Positions 36,114-48,655 of a DNA stretch of 64,000 nucleotides are shown one piece after another. The notes under the pieces were generated by a model. The model was not told where the DNA came from. It made no database searches and saw only the letters and a program-made list of their open reading frames with translations. Origin of the DNA: Iris pallida (lineage: Eukaryota; Streptophyta; Magnoliopsida; Asparagales; Iridaceae); the NCBI GenBank assembly GCA_029216955.1, contig JANAVB010023996.1, forward strand, positions 15,192,180-15,256,179, given 5' to 3'. A program made the translations under genes and the position numbers. The first letter of the stretch is position 1; each line of letters begins with the position of its first letter.

Positions 36114-37694
36114 TGTCATTACCAGTTTTCAAAATAGGGGTAAAATGATCATTTTCTAATATTATAATATTTGTGAATATTTATTTATTTATATATTATA
36201 TTTTTTGGGGATTAGTTAGTCGGGTTTGAGACTAGTCTAGCTTTGACTTGTGTTAGTGGCCCGGTTAGCTTAGACACTAGTTGGAGCCCAAGGATTAGCT
36301 AGACATGGCCCACAAACTTGACTTATTAGGCTAGTGCAATTAGGCTAATCCCGTATGACAAGTTTAGTCATTTGGAGATTGAACTTTGACCTTTTTGACC
36401 CCAACTTCTTCCATTCACTTAATTAGCCAAAAGGGGACTTTTTAGGAGCTAGCTAGACTTTTCACCATGACCCAACCTAACCCTAAGTGGCCGGCCAAAG
36501 AGGAAGGGGTTTCATTCCTCTTTATTTTGCAAAGTACCCTCCATCCCCAATTTGGTGTTCTTCCTTAACTTGAGAGCAAACCCTAGTGATTTTTCTCTCA
36601 AATCTACTCTTTTCTCCATCAACTCCTTTCATTCTTGCAAGGAGAAGGATCCTACAAGGATATTGGAGCCAAGAGCAAGGAGGGGAGTCCATTTGGTAGA
36701 GGAGTCCGTATTGAATTCGTGTCCTTTGGGTTGTTTATTGGAAAACCACTCCCAATAGCTATATCTCCCTCTAACTTTGTCAGTTCATATCATATTTTTG
36801 GTTTTGAACCTATAGGAATCCACCCCCATGTTAGAATCACCCGTAGGAATGATTTAGAGGCTCTATTGAGTCCTCATTTGGTAGTTGGGTTGAGTTTTGT
36901 GTCACCCATGGAGGAATTCCAAAGGTGACACCCCATGTGTTCGTAGAAATGCCCAATAGGACATTTAGGAGACTAATTTCAGTTTTTAATATGTTTATGG
37001 GTAGTTTAGACATGGTTAAGTTGTTCTATATAGTTTTCACATGGTTTCCTACATAGGTGTATATGTATTTTTGGCCTACAAGTCATATTTATAGGTATTT
37101 ATGTGATATTTGGTATATATTGAATATAGGGACTGTTTTCATGTGGTATTGTATATAAATATGTATGTGGTGGTGCCTTGGTGTGATCTGAGAGAGGGGG
37201 ATCATGGCCATCTCATTTGGCTTTGGTTAGTGTGGTTTGTTAGAGTGGTTTGTGTGTTGGGTTTAGAGAGCGAGTGGTATTTGTGAGTGGGTGTGAGTTT
37301 GTGTTTAAGAGTTTGTGTTTGTGTAGAGTGTTGTGGTAGTGGGTGTTTGTGAGTTTTGTTTGTGCTAGATTGTGTGTGTTTGAATATGTGTTATAAAGTG
37401 GTAAAGAGGAAGGGTTTATATTGGTGGGATGTATGTGTGAAGAGGGGGTTTATAGAGAGGGGGATTAGAAGAGAAGGGGAAGAGTAGAGCACAGCAGCAG
37501 CTGCTGCATTCAGCTGCAACAGCGGCTAACAAGCAGTAACAGTAGTGCCTAGTCAGGCAGCAGCAGTCCCATTTTGCTGCGGCAGCAGCAGCTGCCAAGG
37601 GCAGCACTAGGCTGCCTTCTCCCCTTGTGTTTGTGTGTGTGTGTGTGTTTGTGAGTTGTGTCTAGTGGTTAGTATATGTATATATGTGTAGTAT

Positions 37695-37839
<145 letters not shown>

Positions 37840-37840
37840 T

Positions 37841-38102
37841 TAGTGTCTTAAGTTAGGATACTAGATGTGTTAGTATCTTGGAGTTTAAGATATTAGAAGT
37901 TAGTGTGTTAGTGCCTTGAGTTAGGATACTAGATGTAGTATCTTGATAAGTAGTTAGTGTCTTAAAAAAATATATATATTAGTGTCTTAAGTTAGGATAC
38001 TAGATGTGTTAGTATCTTGGAGTTTAAGATGTTAGAAGTTAGTGTGTTAGTGCCTTGAGTTAGGATACTAGATGTAGTATCTTGATAAGTAGTTAGTGTC
38101 TT
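37841..38102 (+). repeat. 139-bp tandem duplication in E4 5' LTR
   Basis: The block starting 'tagtgtcttaagttaggat' at 37841 recurs at 37980 almost unchanged. Absent from the other E4 LTR, so it arose after insertion or during the last replication. Confidence 0.85.
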
Positions 38103-38399
38103 AGGATAGGAGATATGTTAGTATCCAAGATACAAGATGGTATCTTAGGATAACTTAGATGGTATCATAGATGGATATTGGTAAGGTAATGGAAATTAGC
38201 TATAGGAAAGGGTAAGGTATTAGTAAGGTATTGGTAGGATATTAAGATTGATGGATAGAGACTAGTCTAAGGTATTAGTAGCATCTATTAGCCTAGGTTA
38301 GTGAGTTATCTACTAGCCTAAGGTAGAATACTACTAAGGTAAGGGTATTACCTAGTATCTGAGGTATTAGAATATCTTGGTAGGTAATGGTTAGAAATA

Positions 38400-38665
38400 T
38401 GATACTTGGCCTAATTTGACCAAGGTTGACTATTTTGACTGAAAGTCAACGTAGACTCAACATTCTACCTAGATTGGACTAGGAGTTGACCAGAGTTGAC
38501 CAGTTGACCAAAAGTCAACTGTAGGTCAACTATTGACCTAGTTTTACCTAGATTAGATTAGGAGTTGACCAGAGTTGACCAGTTGACCAAAAGTCAACTA
38601 TAGGTGAACCTTTGACTTTGCTTGACCTAGTTTGACCTCATATGACTTAGTTTGATTTAGTTTGA
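38400..38665 (+). promoter_or_regulatory. Dense TTGAC (W-box core) cluster in E4 5' LTR
   Basis: About 18 TTGAC or GTCAA pentamers in 265 bases, many as TTGACC or TTGACT. TTGAC(C/T) is the WRKY factor binding core. Counterparts are at 60420-60665, 45712-45800, 54891-54980, 63800-63955 and 30575-30660. Confidence 0.55.
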
Positions 38666-38763
38666 CTTGCATTTACTTCCAAAACTTATATATTGATACA
38701 AAATTCTATATTTAGGTCCTCGAGGTACCGTATCAGGCTCTGTTGACATTTTCTACCGGATCT

Positions 38764-38773
38764 CAGGTAAGTA
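38764..38773 (+). other. Splice-donor-like site CAGGTAAGTA in E4 5' LTR
   Basis: A perfect GT-type donor, CAG|GTAAGTA. The same position in other LTRs of the group reads CAG|GCAAGT or CAG|GCGAGT. Confidence 0.45.
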
Positions 38774-39878
38774 CATTCTTTGATAATTTTCTCATTTACG
38801 ATAACTGCTATGTTTCATGTACTTAGTGTAGATGTACTTGTTTTTGACACATTGGTCACATGGATTGGTATTTATGGGTCCCGACATGAGATATTATTCC
38901 TTGTTACCTTGGTGTATCTTGTACAAGACCTATTGTATTTCTTGTACAATATATGGACATCGATTCTCGAGGAGACTTGCTACCTTCTCGTAGAATCCTG
39001 TGTCGTAATGTGTCTTGTTTGGATCCACTCTACCAGTCGGGGTGGAGAGTAGTAGCGTAGACATGTGATCATACCTTCCCATACATGACATTGTTTTCTG
39101 TGAGTGTTAGACATACATTGCATGTATGACTAGCCAGGCCATATTCCCATGCATATTCCCAAGCCGATCACATGTCGAAACTAGTACTCACACACCTAGA
39201 TAGATGATTCTTGATTCTTGTATATGCCATGATTAGATTCTCTTATTCTTGTTCTAGTTTATTGTCTTACCCTTGCCATGCTACTTTTATGTACAATCTA
39301 TTTCTTTTGTATATTCTCTCTATTTATTGATGCTTAGTACTTGTCATATATGGAAAACTGTTGTTAGAGGATTATGCTCGTTCTATCCTGACTGGATATA
39401 TTGACAAAATTTTACAGACGACGGCGAGGAGCACTGTACCACCTACTTTAGTCCTTATGACGTAATGGGCTTAGACTTGGAGACCCTAGTCCAGCAGGGA
39501 TTAGCTCTAGCTGATAAGACTCTAGCTGTTGCTCAGTTAGATTAGGTTTTGGACTGGACTCTGTCTCCAGCTTACTACTTTATGCATGTTATATTATTTC
39601 TGACTTGTACAACTCTATTGTGACTCTCTATCTCTAGTTGAGCTTGATACTTTACACTCTGAGTTTATCTCTATCTTCATTCGTGCCATATATTCTTCCT
39701 GCTAGATTGTGATTGAGATCATATGTACTCATTATATCCTCAGTTCGGAGATGACAGGTTATTATATATTGTTAGATATCTGACCTATACAGCGTTCTAC
39801 GTCGTTTCTGCGGCGTAGGCTGGGCATTGTTATGCACTCGTACCCTTATACTGGGTGTGGGTCGTGACATATTTTTAG

Positions 39879-39895
39879 TGGTGGCCCATGCAGGT
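39879..39895 (+). other. E4 primer-binding site, tRNA-Ile type
   Basis: TGGTGGCCCATGCAGGT, nine bases after the LTR end. Full complement of the 3' end of plant tRNA-Ile(AAU) with CCA, from memory of that tRNA. Confidence 0.7.
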
Positions 39896-40137
39896 TAAGA
39901 AATCGTAAATAGTGCGATAATATTGTAGCGCTCGACTTAGAGTGTTGTTACGAGCCTGTGGTACATATCTAGGAGAGAGGCTATAGGCTAAGGTTACTCA
40001 GTCACAAAATAGGAAAACTTCCGACTTGTTGATCTTTTTAACTGTCTTTTTTTATATTGATTCTTACACTCTAAATTTCCTTCTTGGTATAATCTATCTT
40101 TTGCCATATTGACTTCTTTCTTTTAATCTATCTTCAT

Positions 40138-41400
40138 GTGAAGACGAGATCACAGCGTTTCGGGCCTACGGAGACTGAGAGGTCTGCTACATCTCGCGAA
40201 CCTGATCTAGTCACATATACTGCAATCGGAGCATCTGCAGAAGCATTCGGGGGTGCTTCTCCACTAGTTACGAGGACTATTCCAGAGGTCACTGCGGTTG
40301 CTCCTACCCCAGTAGCAGGAGCTGCGACAGGAGTTGTAGTGGGCGTTCTTCCTCCACCTGCATAGCGGACTCCTCCGTCAGTTGCAGAGGATCTTCCTCC
40401 TATGCCTCCTCTGCCTACAGACATAGGGCAGATGTTCGCTTTCTTCGAGCAGATGTTGGAGACTCAGTGAGCCCAGACTGAGGCTCAGTAGAGACAGACG
40501 GACGCGATAAGTCAGGATATGTAAGATGCCCGGCAGTTGGCTCTAGCAGTCGTAGAGCGAGGGGCTCCACATCAGGGAGCGCAGCCGAGGCCAGGCAACA
40601 TCCAAGACTTTAAGAAGTTGGGACCTCGCAATTTTAGTAGAACTAAGGGTATCGTCTATGCTGATGACTGGCTCAAGGACATCGAGCATCAGATGAGGGC
40701 TTTCCGCCTCGTAGATGACCTGAAGGTTGAGGCGGTTGGGCTACAGCTATTAGATATCACCCGTACTTAGTTCAGGAATGAGACGGCTCTTACAAGAGAG
40801 GGCCACACCTGGGCAGAGATCAAGGACCTCTTCAAAGAGAAGTTCTTTTTCCTATGGACAAGATCGATCTGGCAAGGCAGTTTCAGAACCTCCAACAGGG
40901 GAGTATGTCTGTAGAGGAATACACTACAGAGTTCGGCCGGCTGAGACGATATGTAGAGTATATGGTATGTGACCCAGAGATCAAGGCGAGCCACTTCAGA
41001 GAGGGGTTGATCTGGGATATTAAGATCCTTATCCCCTCCTTCTACTCTACTTATTCTGAGATCCTTGTGGAGGCCCATAATATGGAGCGAGAGTGGGGCC
41101 TGAAGCCCAAGAGGGACCGTGATCTATTCTTGGGGGCTACTAACAACACGGGGGCTGCTACATCCTCAGCTACAGGATCATTCTTTTTCGTAGCACCAGC
41201 AGCAGATTCAGGCTCAGGCCAGGGTACCAATTCAGCAGGTGCAACATGCCCCTCAGTGTAACTTTTATAAGAAGCCCGGTCATATCTGTAAGGTTTGTAG
41301 GCAGAGGCTAGGGATGTGCCTCTATTATGGTGTCGTTGTACATCGGATGAGAAAGTGTCCCGTGTACCCTCGTGTTACTGGTACAGCTTAGAGGGCACCA
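40138..41400 (+). pseudogene. E4 gag, disrupted
   Basis: Sense reading starts near 40138 (KTRSQRFGPTE). The ATG that overlaps it at 40136 runs into TGA, and a small deletion relative to E2 has also removed the acceptor-like AG. Recognisable gag follows: QDFKKLGPRNFSRTKGI.YADDWLKDIE (40600-40685), AEIKDLFKEKFF (40813-40850, frame shifted), FQNLQQGSMSVEEYTTEFGRL (40880-40945), then the knuckle CNFYKKPGHI.. and CLYYGVVVHRMRKCP (41260-41357), with Cys-to-Tyr losses. Stops at 40363, 40468, 40489, 40519 and elsewhere sit mostly where Gln or Arg is expected. Gag makes the capsid. Confidence 0.8.
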
Positions 41401-41577
41401 ACGAGGGCACCTGCAGCACAGTCGAGGGGTCTACCACTTTCGACCCAGCAGTAGCGATTTGCTCAGTACCACCAGTAGAGGGGTGTTAAGGGCAGGGCGT
41501 TTGCTCTGGTAGTTGAGGAGGCTAAGCCTGTCAGAGATGTTATAGTAGGTTCTGTTCTCCTTGATTCCTTTCCAGCT

Positions 41578-42008
41578 TAAGCTTTATTTGATAGTGATGC
41601 ATCTCATATTTTCATATCTATATCTTTTACTCTCAAGCATCATATTCCTGCTGAATCTTTGGATAGGACTTGCAAGATCATGACCGGAGGAGGTATTATC
41701 CTAGTCGGTGATGTTTGCAAGGGGCAAAGTGTTTCATTGGGAGGCCAGGAATTGAGTGTGTTTTTGCTCGTAACGCCACTACCGGGCTACGATATTGTAC
41801 TCGAGATAGATTGGTTGGGTATGCACTTTTCTAGTATAGATTGTGGAGGAGGTAGGGTTGTGTTCAGTCCTCCAGGGGAGCCAGTATTTGAGTTTGCTAG
41901 GGGAGCAGCAGGGCAGAGTGATGGTGCTATTTTTGGAGCTTTGATTGAAGAGAAGGAGCTGCCTCATCCTTTGATTATAGAGTTTATGGATGTCTTCCCA
42001 AAAGAGTA
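41578..42008 (+). pseudogene. E4 aspartic protease
   Basis: Reads ALFDSDASHIFISISF from about 41581; E2 has FDSGASHSF here, so the catalytic Gly is Asp in E4 and activity would be lost. Then GGGIILVGDVCKG, LPGYDIVLEIDWLG (41782-41822), the standard protease C-part, and HPLIIEFMDVFPKE leading to RT. A TAG at 42007 replaces the residue after Glu. Confidence 0.85.
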
Positions 42009-42015
42009 GCCGAGG

Positions 42016-43330
42016 ATGCCACCAGACAAGAACATTGAGTTCTCTGAAGACTTGGTGCTAGGCACAGAGCCTATCTCACAACATGTTTATAGAGTAAACA
42101 ACAGCGAGTTGGCGGAGCTGAAGAAGAAAGTGGATGAGTTACAGAAGAAGGGATTCATCAGGTGTTGTTCTTCGCCTTGGGTGCTCCGATATAGTTCGTA
42201 TCGAACAAGAACGTATCAGTACATATGTGTATCGATTACAGGGCGTTGAACAACCGCACTATCAAGAACAAGTACCTGCTGTCGAGGATAGATGATTTGT
42301 TTGATCAGTTGAGCGACACGAAGGTATTCTCGAAGATAGACCTGAGGTATGGTTATCATCAGCTGATGGTGAGGAAGGAGGACATTCTGAAGACTGCTTT
42401 TAGGACTCATTGTGGCCAGTATGAGTTTAATGTCATGCCGATTGGGTTGACTAATGCCCCGACAATATTTATGAACTTGATGAACAAGGTATTCCATCAG
42501 TACCTTGATAAGTTTGTGGTGGTCTTTATTGATGACATCCCCATTTATTTAAAGATGCCAGGGGAGTACGAGGAGCACCTGAGGATTGTATTGGATACTC
42601 TCAGGAAGAAGCAGCTGCATGGGAAGCTGTCGAAGTGTGAGTTCTTCTTGGATAGAGTAAAGTTTCTGGGCCACGTTATTTCTGGTGATAGGATTTTTGT
42701 GGATCCGAAGAAGATTACTGCAATGGAGTCCTGGTCTACGTCGAGCTCAGTTGTAAAGATTCGAAGTTTTCTAGGTCTGGCAGGTTATTATCGAACGTTC
42801 GTACATGACTTTTTTAGGATTGCTGAGCCAGTGACCCGACTTACCAGGAAGGACGAAGAGTTTGTTTGGTCTGAGGAGTATCATGCCGCCTTCGATGAGC
42901 TAAAGAAAAGATTGACATCGGCTCATATTCTGACGTTGGCTGGGTTCGGAGGATTCACGATCTACAGCAGCATGGAAAGGTGATTGCCTATGTATCTAGG
43001 CAGTTATGTTCGCATGAGAAGAACTATTCGACTCATAATTTGGAGTTAGCAGCAGTCATTTTTGCCTTGAAGCTGTGGAGATACTATCTGTACGGAGAGC
43101 GTGTGGAGATTTTAACTGACCACAAGAGCTTGAAGTACGTATTTACACAGAAGGAGCTAAATATGTGGCAGAGGCGATGGTTAGAGATGATGAAGGATTT
43201 TGATATATCCTTAACAGTACCATCCAGGGAAGGCCAATATGGTTGTCGATGCTTTGAGCAGGCATCCGGTAGTCATGTGTTTGACGATGGATCATCATCT
43301 TCTGGCAGATTTGGAGAGTTTAGGCATTAA
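42016..43330 (+). pseudogene. E4 reverse transcriptase and RNase H
   Basis: [17 protein letters not shown] (42067), a frame break near 42180, [14 protein letters not shown] (42228-42270), [13 protein letters not shown] (42327), and catalytic FIDD at 42525-42536. The connection domain reads [16 protein letters not shown] (42766). A deletion near 42970 removes the DASGKGLGCVL segment present in E2, taking the first RNase H catalytic Asp. RNase H then gives [35 protein letters not shown] (43118) and a frameshift near 43218. Confidence 0.9.
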
Positions 43331-43385
43331 GGTTATAGTCCCTGGAATTAAATAGCAGATTTGGGGTTTACAGGTTCAGTCAGAG

Positions 43386-44479
43386 ATGATGGACAGGATC
43401 AGAGCAGCAGAGTTTGAGGATGAAGCTCTGAGGGTCATTAGAGAGCATGTACAGGTAGGATTATTGGATAATTTCTCTATCACGGAAGATGGGTCGTTGA
43501 GGCATGGTGCCAGATTGTGCGTGCCGAGTGGAGAGCTTCAGAAGGAGATTCTTCAGAAGGCACATCATTCTCACTACTCTATGCATCCTAGTGCCAACAA
43601 GATGTATAGAGACTTGAGACAGCACGTTTGATGGTATGGCATGAAGCGCGATGTGGCTCAGTTTGTTTCTAGATGTTTGGTGTGCTAGTAGGTGAAAGCC
43701 GAGAGACAGAGCCAGGTGGTCTGCTATAGCCACTACCTATTCCAGAGTGGAAGTGGGAGCATATCACTATGGACTTTGTGTCTGGACTTTCGCGTTCTCC
43801 AGGAGGGAAAGACGCGATATGGGTCATCGTTGATAGATTGACCAAATCGGCCCACTTCTTGCCTTTCAAAGTAGGTTTGTCTATGGAGAGGCTGGCGAAG
43901 ATGTACGTGGGCAGATAGTCAAGTTGCACGGGTTCCAGTGAGTATAGTCTCGATCTAGATAGTCGTTTCACTTTCCACTTCTGGAGGAGTTTACAGACTA
44001 GTTTGGCACTCAGCTCAAGTTCAGTACCATATACCACCACCAGACAGATGGGCAGTCGGAGAGGACTATTTAAACTCTCAAGAATATGCTACATACCTGC
44101 ATTTTGGACTTCGAAGGATCTTGGAAGTACCATCTCTACTTGGTAGAGTTTGCATACAACAACAACTACCAAGCCAGTATAGAGATGTCACCATTTGAGG
44201 CTCTATACGGACGGAGGTGCCGTACTCCCTTGTCTTAGGATGATGTCGGCGAGAGGGTTTCGCTTGGCCCGGAGATGATTGTGGATGTAGCTGAGAAGGT
44301 CAGGGTTATCAGAGATAAACTTCAGATGGCGCATGACAGACAACGGCATTTGGCTGATAGCCACCGAAGACCTTTGGAGTTGGATGTATAATTTAGATTT
44401 TCTAGCGTTTGTGTCTGATTGTGATTTTTTTTTGGGTTGAGCTTTAAGTTGTGTTTTTATGATAGGTTGGTGATTTTGT
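43386..44479 (+). pseudogene. E4 integrase, N-terminal and core part
   Basis: Zinc-binding region [18 protein letters not shown] (43563-43618), then CLVC (43676). The core reads [30 protein letters not shown] (43769-43860), then frame breaks, NNNYQASIEMSPFEALYGRRCRTP (44160-44225) and HRRPLELD to 44385. An 80-base intron-like segment follows, and the next exon, VGDF, is cut after 14 bases by E2. Stop codons replace Trp (TGA at 43629) and Gln. Confidence 0.85.
44386..44465 (+). other. Intron-like segment in E4 integrase (80 bp)
   Basis: Starts GTATAATTT after codon Asp of PLELD and ends TTTTATGATAG before GTTGGTGAT (VGD). T-rich, not a multiple of three, with an in-frame stop at once. E2 has the same phase-0 break. 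See 49138-49227. Confidence 0.6.
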
Positions 44480-47400
44480 TGTCACGACCCGCACCCTAGA
44501 GTAAGGGCACGAGACATGAAAACGTCCAGCCTACGCCGCAGTGTCGGCGGTAGAATGCTGTCCTAGGTCACAACATCTAGCAATGTAAACATCTAAACAG
44601 TTTATACTCCCCGAATGGGGGTGACATAGCAATAGAAACTCAATCACAACTAAGGAAGATATAGCACGATATGAATAGAACTCAAGGAAATGAAATAGAT
44701 AAAACCATAGTCTAAGATAATCCCAGCAGTACAAGTCTCAGATAAAAGAATATATACAAAACTGATCTCCAGAAAGAGTCTAACTAACATAATCCAACTA
44801 CATAAAGATAATAGTCTAATATCTAATCTAGGCAGTCGGGGGAAGGTCCTCAGCTACTGCTGGATCCTTCTGAGGGTCCAGCTCACAGGTGTCATCAAGG
44901 GCTGCCCCGTAATAGGTGTCCAGGCAAGCCTCCTCCTCGTCCTCTGTAATATTTTCAACAGGTCCAGTCAGGACAGGAGCGAGCACAGTACATCTCAATA
45001 ATTCATAGCAGGTTAGAAAATATAAACATGCAGTAAAGTAAGATACAAGTACTGAAAGAAATGCGGTATGTAAACAGGAAGAGAACTGTAATGTAAATAT
45101 CTACTATACATAGAGAACTAGCCGTGACTAGTAAATCAGAGTACGAGATAGCACATATGAACAGGACAGATTTGCACGGGATGTCGAGGTGCACAGGAAT
45201 CTACACTACAAGGAATTGTTCACACGACTACTAGCACTCCCCCGTATCCCCAATCAATACACAAGGATCTAAACAGGTTATGTTATTGCACAGGATATCA
45301 CATGGGGGCCCATATAGGGTGCACATGATAGTATACATGGGGGCTCCATAAACATGAGAGTACAAGATTCACAGGAGTGCACATATAATGAAAGCACAGG
45401 AGTACATGATGTAAGTGAAACGCACAAGCACAATGTACCCGATGCTTCCGAGGGGGATAACATCGCATGTAGAGATCCATATAGTACCAATCCGTGTGAC
45501 CAACGTGACAGTACAAGTAAAGTAATCTACTGCAGGTAATAATTCTAAGCAGGATATGAAATGATCAGAGAATGTACTCGCCTGTAACTGAGTGTCCGGT
45601 ATGAAACATACTGTCCAAGGAGTGGTGTCTGGCTCCTAATCAGAACAGCATAAGTCACAACAAGTCCAGAATATCAAAATGGAGTCCTACTATGCATTCT
45701 ATATGATTCAAAGTCAATCTAGGCCAAAGTCAACTCTTGGTCAACTCTGATCAACCCTAGAAGTCAAACTAGGTCAACCAAGTCTAATTAGTCTAAACTA
45801 GGCTATCTAGGTCTAACAAGTCATGCTAGGCTCTAACAAGACTATACTAGACTACACACCATATTTCAAGTATCTAATATACCTATGTATATTCACATAT
45901 ACATAGACACAATATATATACAAGTATTAGATTACTCTATGCATTCTTAGGCTAATATTATATGTATAGGCATATAGGCATTCAACACACAAGTATACAT
46001 GTCTACATGTTGCACATAAGGTATTTTCACACTACAAAAGGCATTCCTATCTAAGGGTGTTTAACATATACATTTAGGGAAAAATGTGTGTGTGATACAT
46101 AAGGTTGTGTGTGTACAAGACATGACAGTGCAATACAAGTGTGCAGGAACAATAAGGAAAAAGGGAACAACCCACATACTCAAACTGGAACCCAGTTATA
46201 CATTCATCAACCGAGGAATAGGATAGTATGCAGGAAACAAAAGAGTGAAGGGAAGTACTCAGGAAACAGTGTCAAAGTGTGCAGGAAAACAGTGTGGAAG
46301 TGCAGGAATTATAAGCTTGTGTGTGTGGTATGGGTGTACAACAGTGTTCAGGAATTATATGCAGGCAACCAGTGAACAGTGTGTGCAGGAAACATGAAAT
46401 CAGTGAATGAAAAGGGCAGAATAGTGGAGAGAATGTGTGTTTGTGTGGTGTGCTATCAAGTATAACTAAATGTCAAAAGGATGTGTATGCCATGTGTGCA
46501 GGAATATAACATGAGAGGAAATGAGGGTGTAACAGGACTAAATAGCAGTAAAGGGAACACTGTGTTGGATGTCTCCAAGTGCAGGAATAATAACCAGTGA
46601 AGGAATTTGCAGTATGTAAACTAATGCAGGAAATAGAAAACAGTGAGTGATTGAGTGTGTGTGCAATACTCTAGCCAACAGTGTAGGGTGCAAATGTGTT
46701 CAATGTTCATAGAAAACAGGAAAAGGAAAGGCAAAGAATCAATTCAGAATTTTAAGGGCAGTATTTCCCCCACCTTCCTATTCCCAGGTTTGCACAACTG
46801 TACATAGGAGATTAATCTCAAGTTTTGAAATTAAAACAAATGTGAACTTCACTTCATTCTCAGGTTTGAAATCAAAGACTGAAACTTAAACTCATTTGCA
46901 GAACAACCCAACAGTTCATATATCTCAAATCAAGAGGAATACTGAAATTGTGTTTGACAGTAATGTGAGCATGGCAAGAATTTCTCAGATAATTCAACTG
47001 GAATCAGTCTCTAATGGAAAAGAATGCAACCCATTCATGTACATCCACTGAAACCCAAAACAGCCTACAACTGGGTTAAATAAACTCAATCTCAGGTTTG
47101 TGAACAACTCAGATATCATGTGAATAGTCAACAAGGAATTTAACTCAAAACTCTCACTAATCAATACCACATATCAACCATAGCTAGGTAACATGTAGGA
47201 GAACATGTTTGATTTATAAAAACATGAAATTATTAATAATGCAGGTTAAATAACCAATTAAAACTCAAATGTGAAACCTGGAACCAAATGACTGATACAA
47301 CATATTATTTCGGACTTTGCAAGTTGGAGTTAACTAATAAATTCACATTCAAACACAATTAATGAGTTGGTAAGATGTTGCATACAATGTGTACGTGTCA

Positions 47401-48636
47401 CACAACCTACTGGTGTCCACCTAAGTGGACACAATGTGTCCAAACTGGAATAAAAACCCAAAATAGAATCTGAACACAGTGCAGAACAAGGAGTGACTCG
47501 TGCGTCGAGGATTTCTTGCTCGAAACGCCACGTGGGCCCATGAAACTTGACACATGGAGTGTCAGTGGGTGTCCGTGGCTCCCACAAAGTTTCGTATCCA
47601 GAGGGTTTGTGTCGTGTCCGCTACAGGGCTCGATAGGCAGGGGATCCCTGTAGCAGCGCGCGGCCGTGTGCACGCGCGTGTCCACAGCAAGAAATCGACA
47701 CAGGACGACACTAAAACTAGGATACAAGGACACGAATCACTAGGCTAGACCTAGATCCTATTTCCTATTCAAAAGGAAATGATTAAAAAGGTCGACCTGC
47801 CCTCTGTGGCATTAGGTCGAGCACCTAGTTCATTGCTCTGATACGTGTCCAGAACGGACACGAATCACTAGATACTGGACACAATCCATTCCAGACCTTA
47901 GGGGGATCACTTAGGGTTCCTATTAATGAAGATTAACAGGAGTTTAATGGAGTAATGAGGGTTATACCTATTGATGCACAATGAATAGAAAAGCCCTCAA
48001 ATGGAAGAAACTCCTCAAGCCTCCAAGCTCCACAAATTGTTATTTCCCTATAAATAAAATATACCAACAACAAGAGGAAGAAATTTAGGTTCTAATAGAA
48101 TTGGTTTGAAGGAAAAAGGAATTAAATTGGATTTCTTATGATTTTTGAAAGATGGAACTCACCTCTTTCCTTAGAAATTTGCTAGAACCCTAAAAGAGGC
48201 TAGCCCTAAAAACTAGGAGGGATTAAATAGGGGGAAATCCCTAGGTTCAGCTAGGGATGGCTGACCACTTGGCTTTGGGTTAGGGTTGAGCTAGGTTTGA
48301 GTCTAATCTAGCTAAGTCACATAATGACTTGTGAAACCACAAGCCATTCACCAAATCAAATGATTTCTAAATTTCTAATTCTAGTTCTATGAATCACTAA
48401 CCACTAACTTGAGTCACACTAGGTTAGACTAGGGTCACTTAACCTTAACCATGGCCCACTAACTAGGGTTAGTTCCTAGGTTGGTCTACATGAGTCAAAA
48501 CTGGCCAAAAATCAAACTAGTCCAAATAAATCCAAAATAATTTCTAAAAATCCCAAAAATTCTAATTAATACTAATAAATTTAAAAATACCCCAAAATAA
48601 CAAAAATACCCTCACACTAGAAATGTGGTAGTGACA
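44480..48636 (-). mobile_element. E2 3' LTR (4.16 kb)
   Basis: Plus-strand reading TGTCACGACCCGCACCC ... GTGGTAGTGACA. Contains a donor-like site (minus, at 45581), a GTCAA cluster (45712-45800) and a long AC/TG-rich stretch with repeated 'gtgcaggaa' (46080-46690). Near-identical to 53660-57818. ORFs inside are mirrored in both copies and carry no domain. Confidence 0.94.
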
Positions 48637-48655
48637 AATCTACCATCCTTAAAAG
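48637..48655 (-). other. E2 polypurine tract
   Basis: Minus strand CTTTTAAGGATGGTAGATT, directly before the LTR start TGTCACTACC. It parallels E4 AAGGGGGTAGACT (58308-58320). Confidence 0.7.
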
